Source: Desulfobacteraceae bacterium (GTDB lineage Bacteria; Desulfobacterota; Desulfobacteria; Desulfobacterales; Desulfobacteraceae). From it: DNA of 64,000 nt. The position numbers were made by a program, and so were the translations under genes. Positions 34,486-43,228 of this stretch are shown here, piece by piece (the stretch's first letter is position 1; each line of letters begins with the position of its first letter). Under the pieces are notes generated by a model that was given only the letters and a program-made list of their open reading frames with translations, searched no databases and was not told the origin of the DNA. The stretch lies in NCBI GenBank assembly GCA_016744295.1, contig JADGEQ010000006.1, positions 62,001 through 126,000 of the forward strand, read 5' to 3'.

Positions 34486-35272
34486 GGTGGAATGCAGCCT
34501 GAAAAAGAACTATTGCCACAGCATTTGCCACATTTAAAGAATTTTTTCTCCCAAACATGGGAATGTGAACAATATCCGTAGCTTCCTTGATAACATGGGA
34601 GGAAATCCCGTATTCCTCATTGCCAAAAATCACCACCGCCTTTGAAGGCCAGTCAAATTTGTGGCAGGGAGTAGAGCCCGGAGCTGTTTCAATACCAATG
34701 ATTCGAAAGCCCTGCTCCTTTTTTTTCACCAGGGTCTGGGCAAGGTCTGATGTTTTCTCCTGTTCGATCCATTCCTGGGCGCCCATGGCGGTTTTTTGAA
34801 CCCGGGGATCTTCCTTGCCCAGGGTGTTCCCAAGAATTATGGACCGGACACCGGCAGCATCGCAGGTTCTAAAAATAGACCCCACATTAAAAAGACTCCG
34901 AAGTCCGTCCAGGGCAACCTGATAGTGGATATTTGGTAATTGTGGCCCTATGGTCCTGTCCCGGAAGGTAACAGGTTCAAGAAGGGTATCATCCCGAAGG
35001 GGAGCGCCCGATGCCAGACGGTGGACCTGGATGGCATTGGAAACGTACTCAATCTGTTCTCTTGTCCCCTGGACAGGGCGCAGGGGTGATGGGAGATTTG
35101 TCCATTTTAATATGGCTTCGTAACGGGAACAGAAATTGTCAAAGGCAGTCTGCTCTATTCGGTTTGTAACAAGTTTTTGGTAAAAAGCCGATAACCATTC
35201 AATGGTATGGCGATGTTGGTTTTTTCCCGAAAGGGATGTAAATTTTTTTTGGGTAAATCCAAAGGTGTCCAT
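34469..35272 (-). CDS. SpoU/TrmH-family RNA 2'-O-methyltransferase
   Basis: A 267-residue protein whose C-terminal SPOUT domain has all three knot motifs: LFNVGSIFRTCDAAG (motif 1), VVIFGNEEYGIS (motif 2) and IPMFGRKNSLNVANAVAI (motif 3). It would methylate a ribose in tRNA or rRNA with S-adenosylmethionine. The N-terminal 120 residues are less conserved. Its last 17 bp overlap the convergent CoA-transferase-like gene. Confidence 0.9.
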   Translation of the reverse strand: MDTFGFTQKKFTSLSGKNQHRHTIEWLSAFYQKLVTNRIEQTAFDNFCSRYEAILKWTNLPSPLRPVQGTREQIEYVSNAIQVHRLASGAPLRDDTLLEPVTFRDRTIGPQLPNIHYQVALDGLRSLFNVGSIFRTCDAAGVRSIILGNTLGKEDPRVQKTAMGAQEWIEQEKTSDLAQTLVKKKEQGFRIIGIETAPGSTPCHKFDWPSKAVVIFGNEEYGISSHVIKEATDIVHIPMFGRKNSLNVANAVAIVLFQAAFHLTRES

Positions 35273-35483
35273 GCCGTCTCTTATATCAGTCTTTGATTCC
35301 TGTGGAAATCAAAAGTAACGATTCTTTTGTTCATTTTAACAGTTTTTCTGTAATCGTTGGGTCCTGCAAATTCATATTGTTTTTAATAACATCAAATTAT
35401 TATGTTAACTATATCCTCATCCTTTGAAATTATGATGAGATTTTAGCCAGCAAGCGGGTGAAATATTATCTTAAAGGAAAAGA

Positions 35484-35927
35484 ATGAAAGCATTAAAGCA
35501 AATCAGTATGTCTCTTATTTTTGATAGTGCGTTAAAATATATTATAAATATCTTGATTATATACATTATCGTTATTTTGGTGCTCAGCCTTGGGAAAACA
35601 CTCTATACAGTTAAGCTGCTGTTTGCAGGTGGTCAGATTGATGTGAATTTATCCCATGCCATTACCGATATTCTCAGTTTTTTGGTAATGATTGAATTGT
35701 TTCGCAGTTTTATTGAGTATTTTAAGGCAAAAAGGATTCGGCTCCACAGTATGATTGATCCGGCAATCATTTTTATTGTCCGGGAACTTATTATTCAGCT
35801 GTACACCCATGAAAATTTGAAGAACAATACCCTGGTCGGATTTGGCATATTATTATTGTGTTTGGGGATTATCCGTTCCCTGGCCCTGCTGTTTAGCCCC
35901 CAAGGTGAAAATCCCGCAGCCTTATAA
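35484..35927 (+). CDS. psiE: PsiE-family membrane protein
   Basis: A 147-residue protein with four membrane helices. It resembles the phosphate-starvation-inducible PsiE family, best seen in ITDILSFLVMIELFRSFIEY and IDPAIIFIVRELIIQLYTHE. Function is unknown in the family. AAAGGA precedes the ATG by about 6 bp. The 211 bp before it (35273-35483) are AT-rich and show no gene. Confidence 0.75.
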   Translation: MKALKQISMSLIFDSALKYIINILIIYIIVILVLSLGKTLYTVKLLFAGGQIDVNLSHAITDILSFLVMIELFRSFIEYFKAKRIRLHSMIDPAIIFIVRELIIQLYTHENLKNNTLVGFGILLLCLGIIRSLALLFSPQGENPAAL

Positions 35928-36038
35928 TTTTTTGGATAAAAAGATTGGATGGTAAATTAATGTTTTTGTCGGACCTGCCGATGGTTAATCTTATATAGAG
36001 CCCAGGCTTCTATCCGCATAGATTAAAGGAGACATCCA

Positions 36039-36950
36039 ATGAACAACATATCTGATACCGCATCCCCGGGGTTATTATCTAACCATGGTAACCTGCAGAA
36101 TACCCAATTTGCAGGTCAATCCAGTAAACAATCGGTCAACGCCTATGAAAGTCTTGATACCGGCCTGACCATAAAAACCCGGGAGGGGGATATTGTTACC
36201 TTGTCTTCAAAAAGTTTTTCCGAACTTAATTCTTTTGAATACAATAGCCGGGGAAAAATTCAGACGGATTCCGGAACTGCCCAGTTCAGTCAGCACCTCC
36301 GGGAAATTACCCTGAGCACGGGAGATCAGTTCTCCTTTTCCGTCCAGGGGGATTTAAACGAACAGGAGCTTGCAGACATTGAAGCCATTGTTCTGGGCGT
36401 GGAGGGAATCGCTGCCGAAATGGCAGAAGGGGATATGGGCGGTGCTATGGAAAAGGCCATGGCCATGGGCAGCTATTCGTCGGTTTCCATGTATTCGGCT
36501 GATATCTCCCATCAGCGTTCCTATGCTGTTCGTGATGAAACAAGGTCCGTGGCAAGCAACGCATTGCCAGGGGAAGGTCCAGGGGAGAAAATTTCCCAAA
36601 GACCTAAATCCCTGGATCATTTTGTTGACCGGATGAGTAAATTTTTGGAGAAACAGGAAGACAAGCTGCTGGCCAAGTCCCAGCAGCCTTTATCCTCTTT
36701 GTTTGAGCAGCTTCTGAAAAATATAGCCGATACAGATGAAGAAGATGTCCCGGTGTCAGAGGTTCCAGCATTGGAAACTCAGGCTGAGGATACACAGGCT
36801 ACCCCTGCTTCAGAAAAGCAGATTGCTGGGCCCCCAGCCTATGACACCCCAGCCCATGAGGCCCTCAAGGCTTTTGGGGAACGGGTGGATCAAATCATTA
36901 ACTATATGCTTAAAAATGCATTTGAAACAACCTTTGATGGGGTTGCCTAG
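36039..36950 (+). CDS. hypothetical protein, acidic, no known domain
   Basis: A 303-residue protein without signal peptide or membrane segment. A middle part (residues about 45-130) looks folded, with TIKTREGDIVTLSSKSF and TLSTGDQFSFSVQGDLNEQE as beta-rich strands. A Met/Gly/Ala-rich stretch follows (EMAEGDMGGAMEKAMAMGSY), then amphipathic helices and an acidic, Pro/Thr-rich tail before a final helix. I do not recognise a named family. AAAGGAG and a following terminator make it a confident single-gene transcript. Confidence 0.7.
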   Translation: MNNISDTASPGLLSNHGNLQNTQFAGQSSKQSVNAYESLDTGLTIKTREGDIVTLSSKSFSELNSFEYNSRGKIQTDSGTAQFSQHLREITLSTGDQFSFSVQGDLNEQELADIEAIVLGVEGIAAEMAEGDMGGAMEKAMAMGSYSSVSMYSADISHQRSYAVRDETRSVASNALPGEGPGEKISQRPKSLDHFVDRMSKFLEKQEDKLLAKSQQPLSSLFEQLLKNIADTDEEDVPVSEVPALETQAEDTQATPASEKQIAGPPAYDTPAHEALKAFGERVDQIINYMLKNAFETTFDGVA

Positions 36951-36999
36951 CCCATGGCCTAGCTGAATTTGCTGTAACGGAAACTTAAGTTTATGATAA

Positions 37000-37035
37000 A
37001 GAGGGAAGCAAAGTGTTTTGTTTCCCTCTTTTTTG
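37000..37035 (+). terminator. intrinsic terminator between convergent transcripts
   Basis: AGAGGGAA (37000-37007) pairs with TTCCCTCT (37022-37029); the stem extends with G-T and CAAA/TTTG pairs and is followed by TTTTTTG. It ends the 36039 gene and may also serve the D-amino-acid operon from the other side, where a weaker T-rich stretch follows. Confidence 0.9.
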
Positions 37036-37036
37036 T

Positions 37037-38026
37037 TTATATCAACTTGTACCGGGTCAGGGCCGAGGTGACAATGTGGTCAATCAGCTGTTTATAGTCT
37101 TCCATGGGGCCTTCCGGGGATGGGTGGTGCATGGTAAACATCTGGGGACTCCAGCTTTTCACGGGTTTTAACCCCGGAATGCCGTTGACCTCGATGATTT
37201 TGAGTTGACCTGCGGCATCCAGGCGCATATCCGCCCTGACGTGGTCCAGGCAGTTGAGTGCTTCCATGGCATTGCGGGTTATTTCAATGGCCGCTTTTGT
37301 GTATTTGTTGGTGGGCTTGATTTTTGTGGCACCCACCCCCCTCAGATCTGCTCTTAAAATCGGATACTTACCAAATAGGGATGCATCCACTTCAACTCGT
37401 CCGGGAAGAAATTCCTGGAGTTTTCCGTTGCCCAGCATGAGAACTGTATATTCCTGGCCCGGCAGGTATTCTTCCACCAGGGCCGGCTGGTCAAATTCTT
37501 TGTGGATAAAGGCCACCTGTTTTTCAAGGGCATCACGGTTTTCAACCACACTGTTATCATTTATGCCCACGGATCGCGATTCGTAGCCAGGTTTTACAAA
37601 GGCGGGAAAGACGATATCCGGAAGGGCTGCTCCCTGTTCAATCTGGTAGTGATAGGGGACGGGAACCCCGTTGGCATGCATGATTTTATGGGTTGCGGTC
37701 TTGTGTATCAACGCCTTCATGGTTGCGGCATTGGGCCCGATATAAGGGATTTTGCGGTCATCAAAGATATCCGCCAGCCATTTTTCGTCCCCGTCACCCA
37801 TGCCAATGGTCTCTGATTTTCCGGAGATGTGGTAAAGGGCGCTCCATACAATATCAAATTCTTTGGTTTCAATGGCGTTATAAAATTCATCCATGGTTGA
37901 GACAAAGGCGATTTGGGCTGCTTTGCCGGAGGCTTCGATGGCTTTGGCAATCTCTTCAGTCACTTTAAGATCTCCCCACCCTTGAGCATCTCCTGCCGGT
38001 CCAGTTATCAACAATATTTTTTTCAT
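37037..38026 (-). CDS. ATP-grasp ligase, D-alanine-D-alanine ligase family
   Basis: A 329-residue ATP-grasp enzyme. IPYIGPNAATMKALIHKTAT, FPAFVKPGYESRSVGI, ALVEEYLPGQEYTVLML and the metal-binding end LKIIEVNGIPGL match the Ddl family; RADMRLDAAGQLKIIEVN carries the acidic and asparagine magnesium ligands. The N terminus differs from cell-wall Ddl enzymes. It would join two amino acids through an acyl phosphate. It is the last gene of the five-gene D-amino-acid operon, 38 bp after the racemase, so at least one substrate is probably a D-amino acid. Confidence 0.82.
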   Translation of the reverse strand: MKKILLITGPAGDAQGWGDLKVTEEIAKAIEASGKAAQIAFVSTMDEFYNAIETKEFDIVWSALYHISGKSETIGMGDGDEKWLADIFDDRKIPYIGPNAATMKALIHKTATHKIMHANGVPVPYHYQIEQGAALPDIVFPAFVKPGYESRSVGINDNSVVENRDALEKQVAFIHKEFDQPALVEEYLPGQEYTVLMLGNGKLQEFLPGRVEVDASLFGKYPILRADLRGVGATKIKPTNKYTKAAIEITRNAMEALNCLDHVRADMRLDAAGQLKIIEVNGIPGLKPVKSWSPQMFTMHHPSPEGPMEDYKQLIDHIVTSALTRYKLI

Positions 38027-38064
38027 ATTTTTCTCCTGGTTAGTTTTTAAGCTTTATTTAATAT

Positions 38065-38994
38065 TTAAGTGACCTGGAACAAATGTTCGTTCCAGGTGTA
38101 TTCTTTGAGTGCACTAACGGTTTGTGGGGAAACTTCATTCAGAAGTTTTTCATAGGCCGAGATCCGTGTTTTTTCCCAAAACACTCTGGACACGATTTCC
38201 ATCTCAATTTCAGGCGAAAGAAATTGTGGAGCGGCGCTGTTTTTAAAGGGCTGAGCCATCCGGGTGTTGGGATTCAGGATGGATACCTCCTGGTGGGTGT
38301 GAGTGGTCAGGGCTGAGGAAAACAGGTCGCTGCAATATCCGAAGTGGGTACAGCAAAGGGCGGCAAATAGTTTTCCCCTGGAGGGGAGTATTTTTTGAGC
38401 CGCCTGCTTTGTGTTGGTGGCTATCATCTGGGAAACTTCACTGCCAAAGGGGTCTCTTTCAATCTTTCCCGCCAGGTCAACACACCCCTGGTTGATGATT
38501 CTTTCCGGATCTATCCCCATTTTTATCAGGGCCTTTTTATGGGTTCCCTCCCCGGTGGTGGTGGGGGTCCCGAAAATGACCACCCGGCTGTCGGGGGTTT
38601 GACTCATCTGTTCGTAAATCATCTGGACACCGTCATCCACAATACCTGTCACATCAATTTTTGCGGCATTATTTTTTGCGGTATCGGCAAAACGGGTAAA
38701 AGGGTAGATCACCGACAGGGTGTTGCATGCGATGAGGAGGGTGTCTGGGGTATATTTTGCCATGGCCTCCAGGGCATTATTGAAAACAATCGCACGGGCG
38801 GCCATATCCGGGAAATGATTGTACCCCTTGTCGGGAAAGGGCCATGCATTGAAATAGACAAGTTTGATTTTTTCAAAGGGCGCTTTTTCTTTTAATTGTC
38901 CGGCAATGTCTGCAAACACAGACAGCCCCCCAAGGCCTGAGTCTGTTATGAGGATGGTACTCTTTTTTTTATTCATAGCGTCTGCTTTATTCAT
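38065..38994 (-). CDS. glutamate/aspartate racemase-like protein
   Basis: A 309-residue protein of the cofactor-independent Asp/Glu racemase family. ILITDSGLGGLSVFADI holds the aspartate-serine pair, LIACNTLSVI the first catalytic cysteine and ALCCTHFGYC the second. It is longer than typical MurI (about 265), with extra sequence at the C terminus. The start ATG overlaps the capA-like stop (ATGA), so M1 is preferred to the ATG six codons later. The two-cysteine set suggests a true racemase; substrate could be Glu or Asp. Confidence 0.82.
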   Translation of the reverse strand: MNKADAMNKKKSTILITDSGLGGLSVFADIAGQLKEKAPFEKIKLVYFNAWPFPDKGYNHFPDMAARAIVFNNALEAMAKYTPDTLLIACNTLSVIYPFTRFADTAKNNAAKIDVTGIVDDGVQMIYEQMSQTPDSRVVIFGTPTTTGEGTHKKALIKMGIDPERIINQGCVDLAGKIERDPFGSEVSQMIATNTKQAAQKILPSRGKLFAALCCTHFGYCSDLFSSALTTHTHQEVSILNPNTRMAQPFKNSAAPQFLSPEIEMEIVSRVFWEKTRISAYEKLLNEVSPQTVSALKEYTWNEHLFQVT

Positions 38995-40232
38995 CGTATT
39001 TCTGACCTTTTTTTATCAAGCCTGCGGTTTAGCCACTCTTGGGCAAGATCTCTGGCCCATCCAGGAGATGTGTCCATTTCCCCCTTTGCCATTCGGGTCA
39101 ATATATCCTGCCAATGGTAAAAATGCTGGCTTGTGGTCAGGCGGTTCCGGAACATGGCCGCTCCCTTTTGGGGCTCTGTTTTCATCTTTTCCATGAGCAT
39201 GGTCACTTCATTTTTAAATCCGGTTTTGCCGTAGTGATCTAAAAATCCGTTCCAGGAATCAATAATTCCTCGGGGTGTATCCAGGGGGAGGGATATTTCC
39301 TTGAACCGGGTGAAAAACGTTTGTCTGTCCTGGTCTTTCAGGGCAGACAGCCCCTGATCCTGGATTTTGTAGGGAAGAAGATCAAGGGAAACCAGCGCAT
39401 CTTTGGTCAGCCCGATGTTTACCATATAGCCAAGCTTGCGAAAATAAAGGTTGGTGTCCTGGTAAAAGACAAAATTACCCAGGCTGCAGCAGATGGGCAC
39501 GCCATGGTGGAATTTGATGCCCTGGGGCACATGGGGATGATGGCCGATGACGGCATCGGCACCTGCTTCGGCCATTCGTTCAAAGGCATCCATCACATAG
39601 GGGGGGGCAAAGGGGATATATTCAAGTCCACAATGGGCAATGACAATCACCCGGTCAACCGCTTGTTTTAAAGCCTGAATCTGAGTTTCAAGCCAGGCGA
39701 TTTCCCAGCCCATGACCCCTGGGCCTTTGCCCGCTGCGGTCAGGTCTTCCCCTTCACTAAAATTTACAATGGCAATTTTCAATCCCCCGGCGGTCAGAAT
39801 AAGGGGTTTGGCCGCTTCTTCGACTGACATGCCTGCACCAGTCCATTGAATCTGATTTTTTTCCAGGGTTGCAAGGGTTTCCTGGAAGGCACCGAGGCCA
39901 AAGTCAAATACATGGTTATTGGCCAGGGTGACTGCATCAAAGGGAAGGGCTGTTAGTCCTCGTATATGTTTGGTTTCTCCCTTGAACACAGCTCCGCTTT
40001 TGCACACCGGGGTGCCTTGATCACTCAGGGGTGCTTCCAGATTGACAATGGAAAGATCTGCCGACTGAATGACAGGTCCAAGATCCCCATAAATGGAAAC
40101 TGGATCGGTTTCAATTGTTTTTTTAAAGTGACGGATGGGGGCCCAATCCCCTGCAATGCACAGGGTGGCAGCGGGGATTTTCCCCGATGACCAACGGCCA
40201 AGTTCCCAGTCAAATGAAGAAACAGATAACAT
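38991..40232 (-). CDS. CapA-family protein, cytoplasmic
   Basis: A 413-residue protein of the CapA/PgsA calcineurin-like family. GDWAPIR, LSIVNLEAPLSD, VTLANNHVFDFG, IAHCGLEYIPFAPP and ADAVIGHHPHVPQG are its metal-site motifs. Known CapA/PgsA proteins anchor poly-gamma-glutamate synthesis at the membrane; this one has no signal or membrane helix at its N terminus. No capB/capC genes are near. It lies 1 bp after alr and overlaps the racemase start. A phosphoesterase or amide-bond role on a D-amino-acid product is possible. Confidence 0.8.
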   Translation of the reverse strand: MLSVSSFDWELGRWSSGKIPAATLCIAGDWAPIRHFKKTIETDPVSIYGDLGPVIQSADLSIVNLEAPLSDQGTPVCKSGAVFKGETKHIRGLTALPFDAVTLANNHVFDFGLGAFQETLATLEKNQIQWTGAGMSVEEAAKPLILTAGGLKIAIVNFSEGEDLTAAGKGPGVMGWEIAWLETQIQALKQAVDRVIVIAHCGLEYIPFAPPYVMDAFERMAEAGADAVIGHHPHVPQGIKFHHGVPICCSLGNFVFYQDTNLYFRKLGYMVNIGLTKDALVSLDLLPYKIQDQGLSALKDQDRQTFFTRFKEISLPLDTPRGIIDSWNGFLDHYGKTGFKNEVTMLMEKMKTEPQKGAAMFRNRLTTSQHFYHWQDILTRMAKGEMDTSPGWARDLAQEWLNRRLDKKRSEIR

Positions 40233-40233
40233 A

Positions 40234-41475
40234 TTATTTTTCTCCCTGGATGTAGAAGATGGGCATTCTCCCGGTTAGGGAGGAGACCACCTCGTAATTG
40301 ATGGTGCCGATGGCTTCGGCAATGGTGGTGGCCGTGATCTTTTCTTCACCCTGTCCGCCGAGAATGACCACCTCGTCCCCCAGAACCGCCCGGGAGATAT
40401 GGCCCACATCAATCATGGTGAAGTCCATACAGATCCTGCCAGTGATGCGCGCCTTTGACCCTCGGACAATCATTTCTCCCCGGTCGGATAGTTTTCTGTT
40501 GTATCCGTCTGCATACCCGATGGGGATGGTGGCAATACGGGTGGAAATATGGGTGACGTGGGTGGATCCGTAGCTGATCTTGAATCCCTTGGCAACCTGT
40601 TTTAAATGGATGATTTTGGATCGGATGGACATGGCCTGTTTCAGGCTTATTCTGGTCTGGTCAACCTCCCCCGATGGCGATAACCCATACATGGCAAGGC
40701 CGGGCCTGACCATGTTAAAGTGGGATTCCGGCATGTCAATCAGCGCGGCTGAGTTTGCCGCATGGATCATGGGGGGGGTCAGCCCCTTTTCCGAAAGTTC
40801 CCTGACAAGGAGGTTAAAACGGGATATCTGGCGCTGGGTATGGGTTTTATCCCTGGCATCTGCATTGGCCAGGTGGGTGTATAGCCCCTCTATCTCAATA
40901 CCGTTTAATCCTTGGATTGCCAATATCTCTTCAACGCATTGCAGGGGGCGGTTGTGGCCGTTGCCAGGCTCACCAAATTGACCAGGTTCTCCAAAGTGAT
41001 CGGGCCGGACAAACTGGTCCGGGGTGACAAACTGATCATGAAGAATTCCCAAACGCCCCATGCCAGTGTCCACCTTTATATGAACCTTTAGGGGGTTTTC
41101 TCCGCCCTCTGCCCTTGCTGCAATGACCCGGGCGGTTTCAAGGCTGGCCAGGGTTACGCGGATATCATTGGCAGCAAGGTAACCAACATGTTCTTCTATC
41201 ACATCCCCGAACAAAAGGATGGGGGCATCAATGCCGGCTTCCTTCAGTTCAACCGCTTCGGTTATTCTTGCAACTGCCAGGCAGTCGGCGCCATTTTCAA
41301 GGACGGTTCTGGCAATTTGCACTGCCCCGTGACCATAAGCATCTGCCTTGACCACGGCCATAAACTTTATTTTTGGTGACAAAAGCCCTTTTAATACCTT
41401 GATATTATGGGCGATTGCCCCAAGATCCACAACAACCCGGGTTTGGGGCAGAAGCTCCTGGGCTAAAGGTGACAT
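40234..41475 (-). CDS. alr: alanine racemase
   Basis: A 413-residue PLP enzyme converting L- and D-alanine. The cofactor lysine is in AVVKADAYGHGA; VDTGMGRLG, YTHLANAD, ANSAAL and MVRPGLAMYGLSPS follow, and ITGRICMDFTMIDVG holds the C-terminal domain's catalytic region (the tyrosine is in KISYGSTHV). A hexapeptide repeat interrupts the protein just after GMGRLGILH. Its ATG shares the A of the aminotransferase stop (TGATG), so the two are translationally coupled. Confidence 0.94.
   Translation of the reverse strand: MSPLAQELLPQTRVVVDLGAIAHNIKVLKGLLSPKIKFMAVVKADAYGHGAVQIARTVLENGADCLAVARITEAVELKEAGIDAPILLFGDVIEEHVGYLAANDIRVTLASLETARVIAARAEGGENPLKVHIKVDTGMGRLGILHDQFVTPDQFVRPDHFGEPGQFGEPGNGHNRPLQCVEEILAIQGLNGIEIEGLYTHLANADARDKTHTQRQISRFNLLVRELSEKGLTPPMIHAANSAALIDMPESHFNMVRPGLAMYGLSPSGEVDQTRISLKQAMSIRSKIIHLKQVAKGFKISYGSTHVTHISTRIATIPIGYADGYNRKLSDRGEMIVRGSKARITGRICMDFTMIDVGHISRAVLGDEVVILGGQGEEKITATTIAEAIGTINYEVVSSLTGRMPIFYIQGEK
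40966..41037 (-). repeat. four 18-bp in-frame repeats in alr
   Basis: On the plus strand AGGCTCACCAAATTGACC, AGGTTCTCCAAAGTGATC, GGGCCGGACAAACTGGTC and CGGGGTGACAAACTGATC follow without a gap. They encode DQFVTP, DQFVRP, DHFGEP and GQFGEP between GMGRLGILH and the conserved LQCVEEI region, where alanine racemases normally have only a short loop. Confidence 0.85.
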
Positions 41476-42323
41476 CAGGTAATTTTGCCCTGGCCATAGT
41501 CTTGGGTATATTTTTTAAACATTTCCATGACGCTGCAGGTTTTATCCCCTGGTTTCCCATTGCCGATTGCCATCTCATCCATCTGGATCACCGGAACAAT
41601 TTCTTTATTGGAGGCGGTGATAAAAATCTCATCCATTTCTTTTAATTCATCTGCATTTATGTGGCGCAATTCAATTTCATAATGGTCTTTTGTGAGATTA
41701 AGGACCACTGACCGTGTGATTCCCGGCAGGATATTATCGGGGGGGGTGATTAGTTTGTTGCCCTTGAAACAGAATAGATTGGTGGTAGTGCCTTCCAGGA
41801 GCCGATTCTCACGGTCCTTGTAGATGGCCTCCACTGCCCCTGTTTTATGGGCTTTTTGCTGGGCAAACACGGCGGACAGGTAGTTGGTGCTTTTAGAGGT
41901 CGGAATGAACCGTTCTATGTCAATGGTGATAATTTTAGCACCCTTCGTATACCACCATGTCGGCAGTTCATGTTTCGGGGTCACCATGACCATGAGAATT
42001 CCGTTGCCCTGGGGGGTAACACCATCGGGACTGACGCCGCCGGTATAAACGATTCTGATATTGGATTCAGTGTGGTGGGGGTTTTTTTCAATGGTCTGGA
42101 CCACTATATCGCAGATCTGTTCATTGGAGTGCTGGAGGGTCAGGCCGATTTCCCTTGCTGAGTTTTCAAGCCGGGCCACATGTTCCTTGATGAAAAAAGG
42201 GCGGTGGTTATAGGTGATTAAAAAATCAAACACACCAAATCCCCGCAAAACCGTAATATCCTTTGCAGAAATCAGTGCATTTTCATCATCGACAAATTTT
42301 CCGTCAATATAATACGTATCCAT
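41475..42323 (-). CDS. class IV aminotransferase (D-amino-acid or branched-chain)
   Basis: A 282-residue PLP fold type IV enzyme. The cofactor lysine is in PTSKSTNYLSAV, and RLLEGTTTNLF carries the glutamate near the cofactor; ITRSVVLNL and FITASNKEIVPV are typical. The family includes D-alanine and branched-chain aminotransferases and aminodeoxychorismate lyase. Its coupling to alr and a Glu racemase suggests a D-amino-acid aminotransferase making D-Glu from D-Ala, but sequence does not exclude a branched-chain enzyme. It is the first gene of the operon. Confidence 0.85.
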   Translation of the reverse strand: MDTYYIDGKFVDDENALISAKDITVLRGFGVFDFLITYNHRPFFIKEHVARLENSAREIGLTLQHSNEQICDIVVQTIEKNPHHTESNIRIVYTGGVSPDGVTPQGNGILMVMVTPKHELPTWWYTKGAKIITIDIERFIPTSKSTNYLSAVFAQQKAHKTGAVEAIYKDRENRLLEGTTTNLFCFKGNKLITPPDNILPGITRSVVLNLTKDHYEIELRHINADELKEMDEIFITASNKEIVPVIQMDEMAIGNGKPGDKTCSVMEMFKKYTQDYGQGKIT

Positions 42324-42411
42324 GGGGCATCTCCTAAATTATTGGAATAAGTTACACAGAATAGTTTTGTATCCTGTGTCTTGTGTGCAGACAATATCTG
42401 TATTTTAATTG

Positions 42412-42448
42412 TTGATATCTGATATATCAATCACTAACCGGAAGTCAA
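42412..42448 (-). promoter_or_regulatory. promoter and palindromic site of the D-amino-acid operon
   Basis: On the minus strand TTGACT (42443-42448) and TATATC (42421-42426) are 16 bp apart. The -10 overlaps a perfect 7-bp inverted repeat TTGATAT...ATATCAA (42412-42418 with 42424-42430). The half sites resemble CRP/FNR-type TTGAT, but the spacing is longer than for FNR. The remaining part of the gap 42324-42663 holds no gene; it also contains the 3' end of the ferritin transcript. Confidence 0.5.
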
Positions 42449-42663
42449 GAGGAAAATTCTCCGATATGGTCAGATAACAGAAAATTGTCCGCATAAAACA
42501 GAATACGGCAGTGGATTAAGCCTAAAAACACTTCAATGCCAGAAGAAAACAAGGGATTCCGTTCCAGATCCATAAAGACAGGAAGCCTTTTTTATCTTCA
42601 TGCGCTTCATGGCAGATTAACAAATTTAAATTGATTCTCTGACACTCAAACCCTTTCAGATGA

Positions 42664-43170
42664 TTATTTGACAGGAGGGGTGAAAATGCGCTGGGCAAGT
42701 TCATTGTCCATCATGAGCAGTCCATGGCCCTCCCCTTTTACCAGTTTGAGTTTGTTGAGGGTGGTCTCCATGGAGGCTTCCTCTTCCACCTGCTCCTCCA
42801 CAAACCAGTCAAGGTGGCGTTTTGCCGCATGGTCGTTTTCCCGGATGGCCAGGTCCATAAGGCTGTTGATCATGTCTGAAACCAGTCGTTCATGGGCATA
42901 GGCCAGCTCGAATACCTCCAAGGGAGAGTTGAACTCTGTTTTGGGCGCTTCAATCTCCTTGAGAAAAACCCGCCCGCCCCGTTCATTTAGAAACCGGTAC
43001 ATCTTCATGGCATGGAACCGTTCTTCTTCTACCTGGACCAGAAAAAAATTTTCAAATCCGCTCAGCCCGGTGGAGTTGAAATAGGATGCCATGGAAAGAT
43101 AGTAATACTCTGAAAAAAGTTCACGGTTTATCTGGTTGTTGATGGCTTCTTCCAATGTTTTTGATATCAT
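42664..43170 (-). CDS. ftn: ferritin
   Basis: A 168-residue non-haem ferritin that oxidises and stores iron in a 24-subunit shell. INRELFSEYYYLSMA (E17, Y24), VEEERFHAMKMY (the E and H of the ferroxidase centre), AYAHERLVSDMIN and WFVEEQVEEEASM hold the usual di-iron ligands. It stands alone with its own ribosome-binding site (AGGAGAATCAC before the ATG). Confidence 0.94.
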   Translation of the reverse strand: MISKTLEEAINNQINRELFSEYYYLSMASYFNSTGLSGFENFFLVQVEEERFHAMKMYRFLNERGGRVFLKEIEAPKTEFNSPLEVFELAYAHERLVSDMINSLMDLAIRENDHAAKRHLDWFVEEQVEEEASMETTLNKLKLVKGEGHGLLMMDNELAQRIFTPPVK

Positions 43171-43228
43171 GTGATTCTCCTGTCTATGAAGTTGGGTTTA
43201 AAAAAATAGGCGACCGGTCAGGAACAGG

